From: Alphaproteobacteria bacterium
GTDB taxonomy: Bacteria; Pseudomonadota; Alphaproteobacteria; Micropepsales; Micropepsaceae
Length of the DNA: 13,498 bases
Direction of reading: 5' to 3'
Assembly: GCA_015654715.1 (NCBI GenBank)
Contig: JAATGK010000190.1
Span: forward strand, 1-13,498
The position numbers and the translations under genes were made by a program. Under the pieces are notes generated by a model. It ran no database searches. It was not told where the DNA came from and was given only the letters and a program-made list of their open reading frames with translations. This document shows positions 5,699-12,968 of this stretch, piece after piece; the first letter of the stretch is position 1; every line of letters starts with the position of its first letter.

Positions 5699-6265
5699 GT
5701 GGCGTCCTCGCTCTCGTCTCTATCATCCCCCCGGCTTCCCATCTTCTACGCGACACGCGACGGACATTCCCGCCGCATTGCGGAGCGCATCGCGAGCCGA
5801 TTGACGGAGGCGGGCGTGGCGGCGGTATCTGTCGATGTCGCCGTGTCCCCTACGGCCGGTATGGTGGCGGCGTTGCCTTACATCGTTCTCATCGCCGCGA
5901 TCCGCTACGGGCGGCCTTTGCCCGAGGCCGAGGTCCTATTGGACGTCTATACCGCGCTGGAAACGAAGCCACGGCTCGCCTTGGCCTCGGTGAATCTGAC
6001 GGCGCGCAAAGCGGACAAACGTTCGCCGCAAACCAATCCGTACTTGCGCAAGTGGATCAAGCGGCGGCGGCTGTCGCCAGATCTCGCAGTGGCAATCGCG
6101 GGGCGCCTCGACTATCCGCGCTATCGTCTATTCGACCGGCTTGCCATCCAGTTCATCATGACGCTGACCGGCGGTCCGACCGATCCGGCGACACAGGTCG
6201 ACTACACCGACTGGAACGGCGTCGACGCTTTCGCGGCCAAGCTTGCCGCAGCAACTCGCCCCTGA
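5699..6265 (+). CDS. hemG: Menaquinone-dependent protoporphyrinogen oxidase (flavodoxin-like)
   Basis: HemG oxidises protoporphyrinogen IX to protoporphyrin IX in haem synthesis, passing electrons through FMN to the quinone pool. This 188-residue protein aligns by eye along almost its whole length with E. coli HemG (181 residues). The shared blocks are the FMN phosphate loop YATRDGHSR (residues 17-25), AAIRYG (66-71), the long conserved insert SVNLTARKADKRSPQTNPYL (97-116), IAGRLDYPRYRLFDR (133-147) and YTDW (169-172). That insert distinguishes HemG from ordinary flavodoxins and is linked to quinone and membrane interaction. The GTG start at 5699 has GAGG seven bases upstream (5688-5691); the ten extra N-terminal residues are Ser/Leu rich. 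It starts about 110 bases after rnpB and is likely a separate unit. HemG is mostly known from gammaproteobacteria. Confidence 0.93.
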   Translation: MASSLSSLSSPRLPIFYATRDGHSRRIAERIASRLTEAGVAAVSVDVAVSPTAGMVAALPYIVLIAAIRYGRPLPEAEVLLDVYTALETKPRLALASVNLTARKADKRSPQTNPYLRKWIKRRRLSPDLAVAIAGRLDYPRYRLFDRLAIQFIMTLTGGPTDPATQVDYTDWNGVDAFAAKLAAATRP

Positions 6266-6437
6266 TCGCATGATGACATCGCCGTGAGGCGGAGGGGCAC
6301 CTACGCTGAGATGGCGTAGCCGTCGTCCTCGGCTTTGCTGCGGGCGGAGCGGACATATCCGACCGAATTCATCAGGATTAAGGCAGGCATGGCGAACCTT
6401 TCGCAGGGCGCCGCCGAAATTGTTTCACGGCTGGCTG

Positions 6438-6454
6438 TTAAGAGTTTGTTAACC
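6438..6454 (+). promoter_or_regulatory. CtrA-type binding site 1
   Basis: TTAAGAGTTTGTTAACC matches the CtrA consensus TTAA-N7-TTAA exactly, including the trailing C. CtrA is the cell-cycle response regulator of many alphaproteobacteria. A near-identical second copy lies 47 bp downstream. Confidence 0.65.
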
Positions 6455-6484
6455 GGATGTGACCATAGTCCCACGCGGTGTTTG

Positions 6485-6501
6485 TTAAGAGTTCGTTTAC
6501 C
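6485..6501 (+). promoter_or_regulatory. CtrA-type binding site 2
   Basis: TTAAGAGTTCGTTTACC differs from site 1 at two of 17 positions; the first half site is perfect (TTAA) and the second is TTTA. The continuation TTTACCAT also resembles the longer half site TTAACCAT. Two conserved copies in an otherwise diverged stretch argue for function. Confidence 0.55.
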
Positions 6502-6611
6502 ATTCTTTTTGCCCCGTTATCCCGTCTATGGTTTGTTCTATGATTCGCAAGAGCTAGACTCATGATGTCTATCGGTTGATTCCAAGTCCCTCAATTTCCT
6601 AGGTTTTTTCA

Positions 6612-6641
6612 TTGACTTCCCGTTTCCGCCCATGGTATCCC
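6612..6641 (+). promoter_or_regulatory. Likely mraZ promoter
   Basis: TTGACT at 6612-6617 is a good -35. TATCCC at 6636-6641, after 18 bases, is the best -10 candidate, matching TATAAT only in its first three bases. Transcription would start near 6648. The MraZ-type boxes cover the same bases, as expected for repression. Confidence 0.45.
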
Positions 6642-6652
6642 ATACCGTCCCA
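6618..6652 (-). promoter_or_regulatory. Four MraZ-type boxes at 10-bp spacing
   Basis: TCCCG (6618-6622), GCCCA (6628-6632), TCCCA (6638-6642) and TCCCA (6648-6652) recur at exactly 10-bp intervals. Read on the minus strand these are TGGGA, TGGGA, TGGGC and CGGGA separated by five bases. This matches the known MraZ operator of repeated TGGG-type boxes with five-base spacers. MraZ is encoded immediately downstream, so autoregulation is likely. Confidence 0.7.
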
Positions 6653-6694
6653 GGGATGGCGCGGGTAGGGTTCCCGTATTTTCGGCATAAGCCA

Positions 6695-6724
6695 AGCTCC
6701 CTAGGGACTTACGGGGGCGGAGCT
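6695..6724 (+). promoter_or_regulatory. Hairpin that could cover the mraZ ribosome binding site
   Basis: AGCTCC at 6695-6700 is complementary to GGAGCT at 6719-6724, which contains the GGAG just before the GTG start of mraZ. The perfect palindrome TCCCTAGGGA at 6698-6707 would compete with that pairing. Translational control is a speculation from pairing alone. Confidence 0.25.
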
Positions 6725-6725
6725 C

Positions 6726-7253
6726 GTGTCGGACCGGCGTTTCATCACGACATATGCTGGGACACTCGACAGCAAGGGCCGGGTGTGCATCCCCGCCGTT
6801 TGGCGGCAGGTTCTGGCCACCCAAAACACCACCGGCGTGTATGTCAGCCCGTCGCTCGACGAGACCTCCCTCACCGGCTTTGGCGAGGAGATGATGACGT
6901 CCGAGTTGAAGCGGCTGGAGGGGCTCGACCCCTTGTTTTCTGGTGCTTACAACGATCTCGCCGCCCCGCTGGTGTCGGGCGCGTCGTCGCTGCCGATCGA
7001 TGAAAATGGCCGCGTGCGTCTGCCCGACGAGCTGATCGAAGCCGCCGGTCTCAAGGACCGCGTCGTGTTCGTCGGCGTCGGGGCCAAATTCGAAATCTGG
7101 AATCCGGAAACCTATGCGCCGGTGAAGGCGCAGCGCCTCGCCAATGCCAAGGCCGAGCGTGCCGCCCGCATCGCCCAGGAAAACGCTGCCCGGGCGGCGC
7201 TGCAGGCATCGGCCCCGGCCCCGGCCGTTCCGTCGGGCGAGGGCACGCCATGA
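6726..7253 (+). CDS. mraZ: Transcriptional regulator MraZ
   Basis: MraZ is a DNA-binding protein that represses the dcw cluster in E. coli and binds repeated TGGG-type boxes. This 175-residue protein has the two expected SpoVT/AbrB-like swapped-hairpin domains, each with the D-x-x-x-R signature: Asp15-Ser-Lys-Gly-Arg19 followed by VCIP, and Asp92-Glu-Asn-Gly-Arg96 followed by VRLPDEL. The last 35 residues are Ala/Pro/Glu rich and look like an extended tail beyond the usual length of about 150 residues. GTG at 6726 is chosen because it places the first domain at the usual distance from the N-terminus and has GGAG three bases upstream. Its TGA overlaps the rsmH ATG by four bases (ATGA). Four candidate operator boxes lie about 75-105 bases upstream. 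Confidence 0.95.
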   Translation: MSDRRFITTYAGTLDSKGRVCIPAVWRQVLATQNTTGVYVSPSLDETSLTGFGEEMMTSELKRLEGLDPLFSGAYNDLAAPLVSGASSLPIDENGRVRLPDELIEAAGLKDRVVFVGVGAKFEIWNPETYAPVKAQRLANAKAERAARIAQENAARAALQASAPAPAVPSGEGTP

Positions 7254-8170
7254 GCCACGTTCCGGTCATGCTTGCCGAAGTTCTTAGCGCGCTGAACCTG
7301 CGCGATGGCGGTCATTATGTCGACGGCACCTTCGGCGGCGGCGGCTACGCGCGTGCCATCCTGGAAGCCTGCGATTGCCGCGTCCTCGGCATCGACCGCG
7401 ATCCCGAAGCGATCGCGCGCGGCCAAGCCCTGGTCGCCGCCTATCCCGGCCGTCTCACCCTGATGCACGGCGCCTTCTCCGACATGGACCGCTTACTGGC
7501 GGCAAGCGGCGAAACTTCCACCAACGGCGTCGTGCTCGACCTCGGCGTGTCCTCGTTCCAGTTCGACGAACCGGCGCGCGGTTTCTCGTTCCGCACCGAC
7601 GGCCCGCTTGATATGCGTATGGCGGCCGAAGGGATGAGCGCGGCCGATTTCCTCAATACCGCCGACGAGCGCGAGATCGCCGATGTGCTGGTGCGTTACG
7701 GCGAAGAACGCCAAGCCCGCCGCATCGCAAAAGCTATCGTCGCGGCGCGCCCGCTGTCGCGCACCTTGGAACTGGCGGATCTGGTCGCCGGCGTGCTCGG
7801 CCCTGCCGCACTGCGTTTGCCGATCCATCCGGCGACGCGCACGTTCCAGGCCTTGCGCATCCATGTGAACGACGAACTCGGCGAGCTTGCCCGTGCGCTC
7901 GAGGCCGCGACGGCTATTTTGGCGCCCGCGGGCCGTCTGGCCGTTGTGGCGTTTCACAGCCTCGAAGATCGCATCGTCAAACGTTTTCTGGTCGAACGCG
8001 GCAAGCCCGTGGCGCAGCCTTCGCGTCACACACCGCAAGCCGTGCCGGCCGTCAAACCGCAGTACCGCCTCGTCAATTCGAAGCCGCTCACCCCCGGCGA
8101 GGCTGAAATTCATGCCAATCCCCGTGCCCGTTCCGCAAAGTTGCGGGCGGCCGAACGCCTTGCCGCTTAG
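7250..8170 (+). CDS. rsmH: 16S rRNA (cytosine(1402)-N(4))-methyltransferase
   Basis: RsmH (MraW) adds the N4-methyl group to C1402 of 16S rRNA in the ribosomal P site, using S-adenosylmethionine. The 306-residue length is typical. Visible motifs are VPVMLAEVL at the N-terminus, the SAM loop DGTFGGGGY (residues 25-33), GIDRDPEA (47-54), [12 protein letters not shown] (95-106), [15 protein letters not shown] (110-124), [14 protein letters not shown] (197-210) and [10 protein letters not shown] (235-244). The C-terminal [14 protein letters not shown] ending is also standard. It is cytoplasmic. It overlaps mraZ by four bases and ends nine bases before ftsL, so it sits in the same transcript. Confidence 0.97.
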   Translation: MSHVPVMLAEVLSALNLRDGGHYVDGTFGGGGYARAILEACDCRVLGIDRDPEAIARGQALVAAYPGRLTLMHGAFSDMDRLLAASGETSTNGVVLDLGVSSFQFDEPARGFSFRTDGPLDMRMAAEGMSAADFLNTADEREIADVLVRYGEERQARRIAKAIVAARPLSRTLELADLVAGVLGPAALRLPIHPATRTFQALRIHVNDELGELARALEAATAILAPAGRLAVVAFHSLEDRIVKRFLVERGKPVAQPSRHTPQAVPAVKPQYRLVNSKPLTPGEAEIHANPRARSAKLRAAERLAA

Positions 8171-8179
8171 GAGATCGCC

Positions 8180-8551
8180 ATGATCCGTGTTGTGAGTACG
8201 TTCTGCGTCGGACTGATGGGATTCACCTGCATCGCCAATTATCACGTGTCGGAGCAGACCCGCATCGCGCGTCAGGAACTGACGCGCACCGAAAAGCAGA
8301 TCAAGGCGGAAACGCAAAACATCAGCGTGCTCGAATTGCAGTGGCAGAAGGTCGCCAATCCCGAAGCGATCCAGAAGCTCGCCGAAGCCCAGCTCGGCAT
8401 GCAGAACGCACCGTCGGTGCAGCTCGCGTCGGTGCACGATCTACCGCGCCGCGGCGATATGCTGAACAACGAAGACGTCCACTCCGCCAGTGCGGAGGTC
8501 GAGGCCGCGCCGACGCCGGTCGTCAAGGCCGCGCTGCGCAGCGGAATGTGA
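8180..8551 (+). CDS. ftsL: Cell division protein FtsL
   Basis: FtsL is a bitopic inner membrane protein that forms a coiled-coil complex with FtsB and FtsQ and activates septal wall synthesis by FtsWI. This 123-residue protein has a single N-terminal membrane segment (about residues 4-20), then a coiled coil at about 22-58 (RQELTRTEKQIKAETQNISVL), and the conserved NPEAIQKLAEAQLGM segment common in alphaproteobacterial FtsL. The C-terminal part, about residues 85-123, is acidic, then Ala/Pro rich, and likely disordered. ATG at 8180 is preceded by AGGAG. Sequence identity between FtsL proteins is low, so position between rsmH and ftsI carries much of the weight. Confidence 0.88.
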   Translation: MIRVVSTFCVGLMGFTCIANYHVSEQTRIARQELTRTEKQIKAETQNISVLELQWQKVANPEAIQKLAEAQLGMQNAPSVQLASVHDLPRRGDMLNNEDVHSASAEVEAAPTPVVKAALRSGM

Positions 8552-8558
8552 TGGCTCT

Positions 8559-10160
8559 ATGGCGGCCGAGCTCACCGTCTATCAGAGGAGAATCCTCTTC
8601 GGAGCGGCTTTTGCTTTCGTCGCCTTCCTGGGTGTGGGCGCTCGCCTTGTCGACGTCACGGCCTTCAGCGAAAAGCAGGCCGTCCCCCGCAAGAGCGAAG
8701 CCGTCTTTACCGCGCGCGCCGATCTCGTCGATCGCAATGGCGATCTGATCGCTCGTGACCAACCGGCCGACGATCTTTACGCCCGCCCGCGACTTCTGAA
8801 AGACAAGCGTGCCGCCGCCGCCGCGCTGGCCACCGCCACCGGTGCCGATCTGGCGCGCGTCAAGGCGGTGCTCAGCGATAAGTACTCCTCGGCGCTGATC
8901 GCTCGCCGCGTGGTGCCGGAGGTGCGCGCCAAGGTCGATGCACTGAAGCTGCCCGGTCTTGAATATCTGCCCAATTCCAAGCGCGATTATCCCTTCGGGC
9001 GCACCACGGCGCAGGTCGTCGGCGTTACCGATCTCGACGGCAAGGGCGTATCGGGCCTGGAACTCGGTCTCGAAAAACAGGTTCGCAGCGGTCAGGGCCC
9101 GATCGCCACGTCGATCGACACGCGGGTGCAGTTCATTCTGGCGCATGAAGCCGCGCTTAGCATGGCTGAGTTCCACGCCAGCGCCGCTGGCGGCCTGGTG
9201 ATGGACGTCAAGACCGGCGAGATTCTCGCTCTGGTATCGCTGCCGGATTTCGATCCCAACGCGCGCGATTTCACCGAAGGCGATTCCGGCCGCAACATCA
9301 TGGTGCAGGACGTTTACGAGCTTGGATCGGTGTTCAAGATCCTGGCGTTTTCGCTCGCCGTCGAAGACCACACGATTCGGCTCGACGAATCCCTGCCGAT
9401 CGGCAACGGTTTCAAGATCGACAAGTACACCATCCACGAAGCCGAACACATGCCCGCGTATCTGTCGGCGCGCGATGTGCTGGCGCAATCTTCCAATATC
9501 GGTACGGCACAGATTGCGCTTCGGTCCGGTGCCGCACGTCAGCGCGCATTTCTCACCAATCTCGGCTTGCTGCGGCCGCTCAAGAGTGAACTGCCGGAAC
9601 GGGCCCGCCCGCTTTATCCCTCAAATTGGGGCATCGTCGAAACCGCGACGATCGGCTTCGGTCATGGCATTTCGGTGAGCCCGCTGTCTTTTGCCGCGGC
9701 GGTTGCATCCATCGTCAACGGTGGGCGGCGAATCGCGCCGACCCTGCTTAAGAACCCTGTGGACAGTCGCGGTGAGCAGGTGGTGTCACCGGAAACCAGC
9801 GCCACCATGCGCAGTTTGCTTCGCTATGTCGTCACCGATGGCACCGGCAGGAAGGCCGATGTTCCCGGCTATGACGTCGGCGGTAAGACGGGATCGGCGG
9901 AAAAACCGGGACGGCATGGTTACCAGGCGCACAAACTGGTGACATCATTCTGCGCCACATTCCCGATCGCAGATCCGCGCTATCTCGTGTTCGTCGTGCT
10001 GGACGAGCCGCATGGAACCAAGGCTACCGGTGGTTTTGCCCTCGCCGGTTACACTGCGGCGCCGCTTGCTGGACACGTCGTTGCGCGCATTGCTCCCTTG
10101 CTCGGGGTTCGGATCAATCCGATAACCGCCACCAAAGAGAACCATAATGGTAACGGGTAA
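8559..10160 (+). CDS. ftsI: Peptidoglycan D,D-transpeptidase FtsI (PBP3)
   Basis: FtsI crosslinks septal peptidoglycan at the inner membrane, partnered with FtsW. The 533-residue protein has a membrane anchor at about residues 11-29, a dimerisation/pedestal domain (the RADLVDRNGDLIARD block at 53-67 and the GRTTAQVVGVTDLDGKGVSGLE block at 147-168), and a transpeptidase domain from about 210. The three catalytic motifs are intact: Ser257-Val-Phe-Lys260 in YELGSVFK, Ser311-Ser-Asn313, and Lys443-Thr-Gly445. ATG at 8559 lies seven bases after the ftsL stop with only a weak ribosome binding site, so coupling to ftsL is likely; the frame stays open further upstream into ftsL but that part is not FtsI-like. 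It overlaps murE by 14 bases. It is a class B penicillin-binding protein and the expected beta-lactam target. Confidence 0.97.
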   Translation: MAAELTVYQRRILFGAAFAFVAFLGVGARLVDVTAFSEKQAVPRKSEAVFTARADLVDRNGDLIARDQPADDLYARPRLLKDKRAAAAALATATGADLARVKAVLSDKYSSALIARRVVPEVRAKVDALKLPGLEYLPNSKRDYPFGRTTAQVVGVTDLDGKGVSGLELGLEKQVRSGQGPIATSIDTRVQFILAHEAALSMAEFHASAAGGLVMDVKTGEILALVSLPDFDPNARDFTEGDSGRNIMVQDVYELGSVFKILAFSLAVEDHTIRLDESLPIGNGFKIDKYTIHEAEHMPAYLSARDVLAQSSNIGTAQIALRSGAARQRAFLTNLGLLRPLKSELPERARPLYPSNWGIVETATIGFGHGISVSPLSFAAAVASIVNGGRRIAPTLLKNPVDSRGEQVVSPETSATMRSLLRYVVTDGTGRKADVPGYDVGGKTGSAEKPGRHGYQAHKLVTSFCATFPIADPRYLVFVVLDEPHGTKATGGFALAGYTAAPLAGHVVARIAPLLGVRINPITATKENHNGNG

Positions 10161-11610
10161 AAAGGTGGTGGTTGGGCCCGAGGCGGTGAAGAAATTCGCC
10201 GGACTCGCCAGCGACAGCCGTGAGGTCAAATCCGGGTTTCTGTTTGCCGCCATCCCCGGCAATAAGGGCGATGGCGCCAGCTTCGTCGGCGATGCGGTGG
10301 CGCGCGGTGCCGTTGCCGTGCTCGGCAAGCCCGAAATCGCCGATGCCGTGAAAGCCGCAGGCGTGGATTTCATCCCGGCAGAAAACCCTCGCCTGGCTTT
10401 GGCGCATGCGGCGGCCGCGTTCTATGGCGCCCAGCCGGCGACCATCGCCGCCGTTACCGGCACCAACGGCAAGACGTCGATCACCGTTTTCCTGCGTGAA
10501 ATTTGGACGGCGCTGGGCAAGCGCGCCGCAAGCATGGGCACCATCGGCGTGGTGACGCCGGAGCGCACCATCGAACTTCATCACACCACGCCGGGGCCGA
10601 TCGAAGTCCAGAAAATACTTGCGGATGTGAAGGCCGACGGTATCGACTATCTGGCTTTGGAAGCTTCCAGCCACGGGCTCGATCAATACCGGCTCGACGG
10701 CGTTGATATCGCCGCCGTGGGTTTTACCAACATCACACCCGATCATCGCGACTATCATCCGACCTTCGAGCATTATCTGAATGCCAAGTTGCGGCTGTTC
10801 CGCGATCTGGCGCGCGACGGCGCGGCGGCGGTGGTCAACGCCGATACCGAACAATCCCAAACCTTTATCGCGGCCGCGGCCGAACGCGGACTCCGTCTCA
10901 TCACCGTTGGCGAGCATGGCGGCGGGTTGAAGCTGCTGTCGCGCGATCCGTCGCTCGACGGCCAGAAGCTTGAAATCCGGTACGCCGGCAAGACCTATAA
11001 AGTCGCGCTGCCGCTGGCGGGTGCGTTCCAGGCGTCTAATGCGCTGATTGCCGCCGGTCTGGCGATCGGTTTGGGCGAGCCCGCCGATGGCGTGTTTGCA
11101 GCGCTCGAACATCTGAAAGGCGCGCCGGGGCGACTGGAAAAAGTCGCGGTGGCGGCGCGCGGGGCGCCGGTATACGTCGATTACGCCCACACGCCCGATG
11201 GGTTGGAAAATGTGCTCGCCGCTTTGCGTCCACACACGGCACGCAAGCTGGTGGTGGTGTTCGGCTGCGGCGGCGATCGCGACAAGGCCAAACGCCCGCA
11301 AATGGGTGAGATCGCCGCGCGGCTGGCCGATGTCGTCATCGTCACCGACGACAATCCGCGCAGCGAAGAGCCTGCGGTGATCCGCAAGGAAATTCTCGCG
11401 GGCTGTCCCGAAGCGACGGAAATCGGCGATCGCGCCGAAGCGGTCCGCACGGCCATTGCCGACCTTGGCGAAGGCGACGTGCTGGTGATCGCCGGCAAAG
11501 GCCACGAGAGCGGGCAGATCGTCGGCACGATCGTGCATCCGTTCAACGATCGCGACGTAGCGGTCGCGGCGGCGGTAGCGCAGGGCGGTCGGGAGTGGAG
11601 CCGGGCATGA
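10147..11610 (+). CDS. murE: UDP-MurNAc-L-Ala-D-Glu:meso-diaminopimelate ligase
   Basis: MurE adds the third amino acid to the peptidoglycan precursor in the cytoplasm with ATP. The 487-residue length is normal. The N-terminal domain has the ASDSREVKSG segment (21-30), the central domain has the P-loop TGTNGKTS (104-111), and Lys214 in YLNAKLRLF is at the place of the carbamylated lysine. Further blocks are VDYAHTPDGLENVL (344-357) and FGCGGDRD (372-379). The substrate-specificity motif is DNPR (402-405), which by family knowledge marks meso-diaminopimelate rather than lysine as the added residue. ATG at 10147 overlaps the ftsI end; the TGA overlaps the murF ATG as ATGA. The cell wall should therefore be the meso-DAP type, as expected for a Gram-negative. 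Confidence 0.97.
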   Translation: MVTGKKVVVGPEAVKKFAGLASDSREVKSGFLFAAIPGNKGDGASFVGDAVARGAVAVLGKPEIADAVKAAGVDFIPAENPRLALAHAAAAFYGAQPATIAAVTGTNGKTSITVFLREIWTALGKRAASMGTIGVVTPERTIELHHTTPGPIEVQKILADVKADGIDYLALEASSHGLDQYRLDGVDIAAVGFTNITPDHRDYHPTFEHYLNAKLRLFRDLARDGAAAVVNADTEQSQTFIAAAAERGLRLITVGEHGGGLKLLSRDPSLDGQKLEIRYAGKTYKVALPLAGAFQASNALIAAGLAIGLGEPADGVFAALEHLKGAPGRLEKVAVAARGAPVYVDYAHTPDGLENVLAALRPHTARKLVVVFGCGGDRDKAKRPQMGEIAARLADVVIVTDDNPRSEEPAVIRKEILAGCPEATEIGDRAEAVRTAIADLGEGDVLVIAGKGHESGQIVGTIVHPFNDRDVAVAAAVAQGGREWSRA

Positions 11611-12965
11611 GCGTGTTGTGGACCTCGGAGGAAATCGAACGCGCCACGCTAGGCAAAGCCTCGGCGCCGTTCACGGTCTCCCGCCTGGTACTGGATTCGC
11701 GCAAAGCAAAGCCGGGCGATCTTTATCTCGCGGTCAAGGGTGCCAGCAAGGATGGCCACGATTTCATCGCGCAGGCGTTCGCCAACAAGGCCGCTGCTGC
11801 ACTGGTGTCGCGCTCTGTCGAGGCGGCAGGCCCGGTACTGATGGTGGCGCATACCCAGCGCGCCCTGGAAGACCTCGCCCGCGCCGCCAGGGGCCGCGCC
11901 AAGGCGAAAATCGTCGCCGTTACCGGCAGTGCCGGCAAGACCACGACCAAAGAGATGCTGAAACTTGCCTTCGGTGCGCTCGGCAAGACTCATGTGTCGG
12001 GCGCCTCGTTCAACAATCACTGGGGCGTGCCGTTCTCGGTCGCCTCGCTGCCGCGCGACGCCGAGTATGCCGTGTTCGAAATCGGCATGAATCACTTCGG
12101 CGAGATTCGCGGACTGGTGCCGCTGGCCAAACCGCAGATTGTGCTGATCACCACCATCGCACCGGCGCATCTGGAATTCTTCGGCAATTGCGAAGCCATC
12201 GCTGACGCCAAGTCGGAAATCTTTGAAGGTCTCGTTCCCGGCGGTCTCGCCCTGTTGCCGGTGGATAGTCCGTATTGCGAACGTTTGCGCGCGCGCGCCA
12301 AACAGCTCGGCGTGACCAACATTCTCACCTTCGGCTCTGCGGCTTGCGCCGACGGCCGTCTCACCCATTATGAAGAGACGGCGGAGGGCGTGCGCCTTCG
12401 CGCCGAAATTTTTGGCAAGTCCGTGGAAGCGGTGATCGGCGCTCCGGGCAAGCACATCGCCAGCAACGCGCTGGGGGCTTTGCTCACGGTCGGTGCGGCG
12501 GGCGGCGACGTCGCGACGGCGGCGGCGGCACTGTCGAAGTTTGTCGCCCTGAAAGGCCGCGGCGAACGCATTCATGCCAATGGCGTCGAAATCATCGACG
12601 AAAGCTACAATGCCAATCCGGCTTCGATGGCGGCGGCGCTCAGCCTCCTCGCCACGGCGCCGGGGCGCAAAATCGCCGTGCTCGGCGACATGTTGGAGAT
12701 GGGCCCGGAAGGTCCGGCGCTACATGCGGGGATCGCGCCGCATCTCGTGTCCGCCGATCTCGTTTTTCTGTGTGGTCCGCTGATGCAGGCGCTTTACGAC
12801 ACGCTGCCGGCAGCGCGGCGCACGGCTTATGCGGCAAGTTCGCAAGAGCTTGCGCCGGTGGTGGCGGCGGCGGTGAAGCCGGGCGACACGGTGTTGGTGA
12901 AAGGCTCGAACGGCAGCCGCATGGGTGCGGTCATCGAGGCGATCAAGGCGAGGGTTGGGGGTTAA
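11607..12965 (+). CDS. murF: UDP-MurNAc-tripeptide:D-alanyl-D-alanine ligase
   Basis: MurF adds the D-Ala-D-Ala dipeptide, completing UDP-MurNAc-pentapeptide, with ATP in the cytoplasm. The protein of 452 residues has the N-terminal VLDSRKAKPGDLYLAVKG block (28-45), the P-loop TGSAGKTTTKEM (106-117), NNHWGVP (136-142), FEIGMNHFGEI (157-167) and, later, IDESYNANPASM and VLGDMLEMG, all standard for MurF. ATG at 11607 overlaps the murE stop (ATGA); a GTG four codons upstream is in frame but less likely. The mraY start follows three bases after its TAA, so translation is probably coupled. Confidence 0.97.
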   Translation: MSVLWTSEEIERATLGKASAPFTVSRLVLDSRKAKPGDLYLAVKGASKDGHDFIAQAFANKAAAALVSRSVEAAGPVLMVAHTQRALEDLARAARGRAKAKIVAVTGSAGKTTTKEMLKLAFGALGKTHVSGASFNNHWGVPFSVASLPRDAEYAVFEIGMNHFGEIRGLVPLAKPQIVLITTIAPAHLEFFGNCEAIADAKSEIFEGLVPGGLALLPVDSPYCERLRARAKQLGVTNILTFGSAACADGRLTHYEETAEGVRLRAEIFGKSVEAVIGAPGKHIASNALGALLTVGAAGGDVATAAAALSKFVALKGRGERIHANGVEIIDESYNANPASMAAALSLLATAPGRKIAVLGDMLEMGPEGPALHAGIAPHLVSADLVFLCGPLMQALYDTLPAARRTAYAASSQELAPVVAAAVKPGDTVLVKGSNGSRMGAVIEAIKARVGG

Positions 12966-12968
12966 GCG

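Larger units (their letters stand above)
6266..6725 (+). promoter_or_regulatory. Long regulatory leader of the dcw cluster
   Basis: About 460 bases without a supported gene separate hemG from mraZ. A hairpin CTACGC/GCGTAG (6301-6306 and 6314-6319) lacks a T run and is at most a weak hemG terminator. The centre is AT-richer than the flanks and carries the two CtrA-type sites; the right third carries the promoter and the MraZ-type boxes. A frame at 6335-6565 spans the CtrA sites and is not protein-like. Confidence 0.6.

Noticed and set aside
6335..6565. 76-codon frame between hemG and mraZ
   Set aside because: It runs through both CtrA-type sites and the AT-rich leader and shows no conserved motif.
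10114..11538. 474-codon minus-strand frame opposite murE
   Set aside because: Antisense shadow of a clearly identified murE; GC-rich codon use leaves the opposite strand open.
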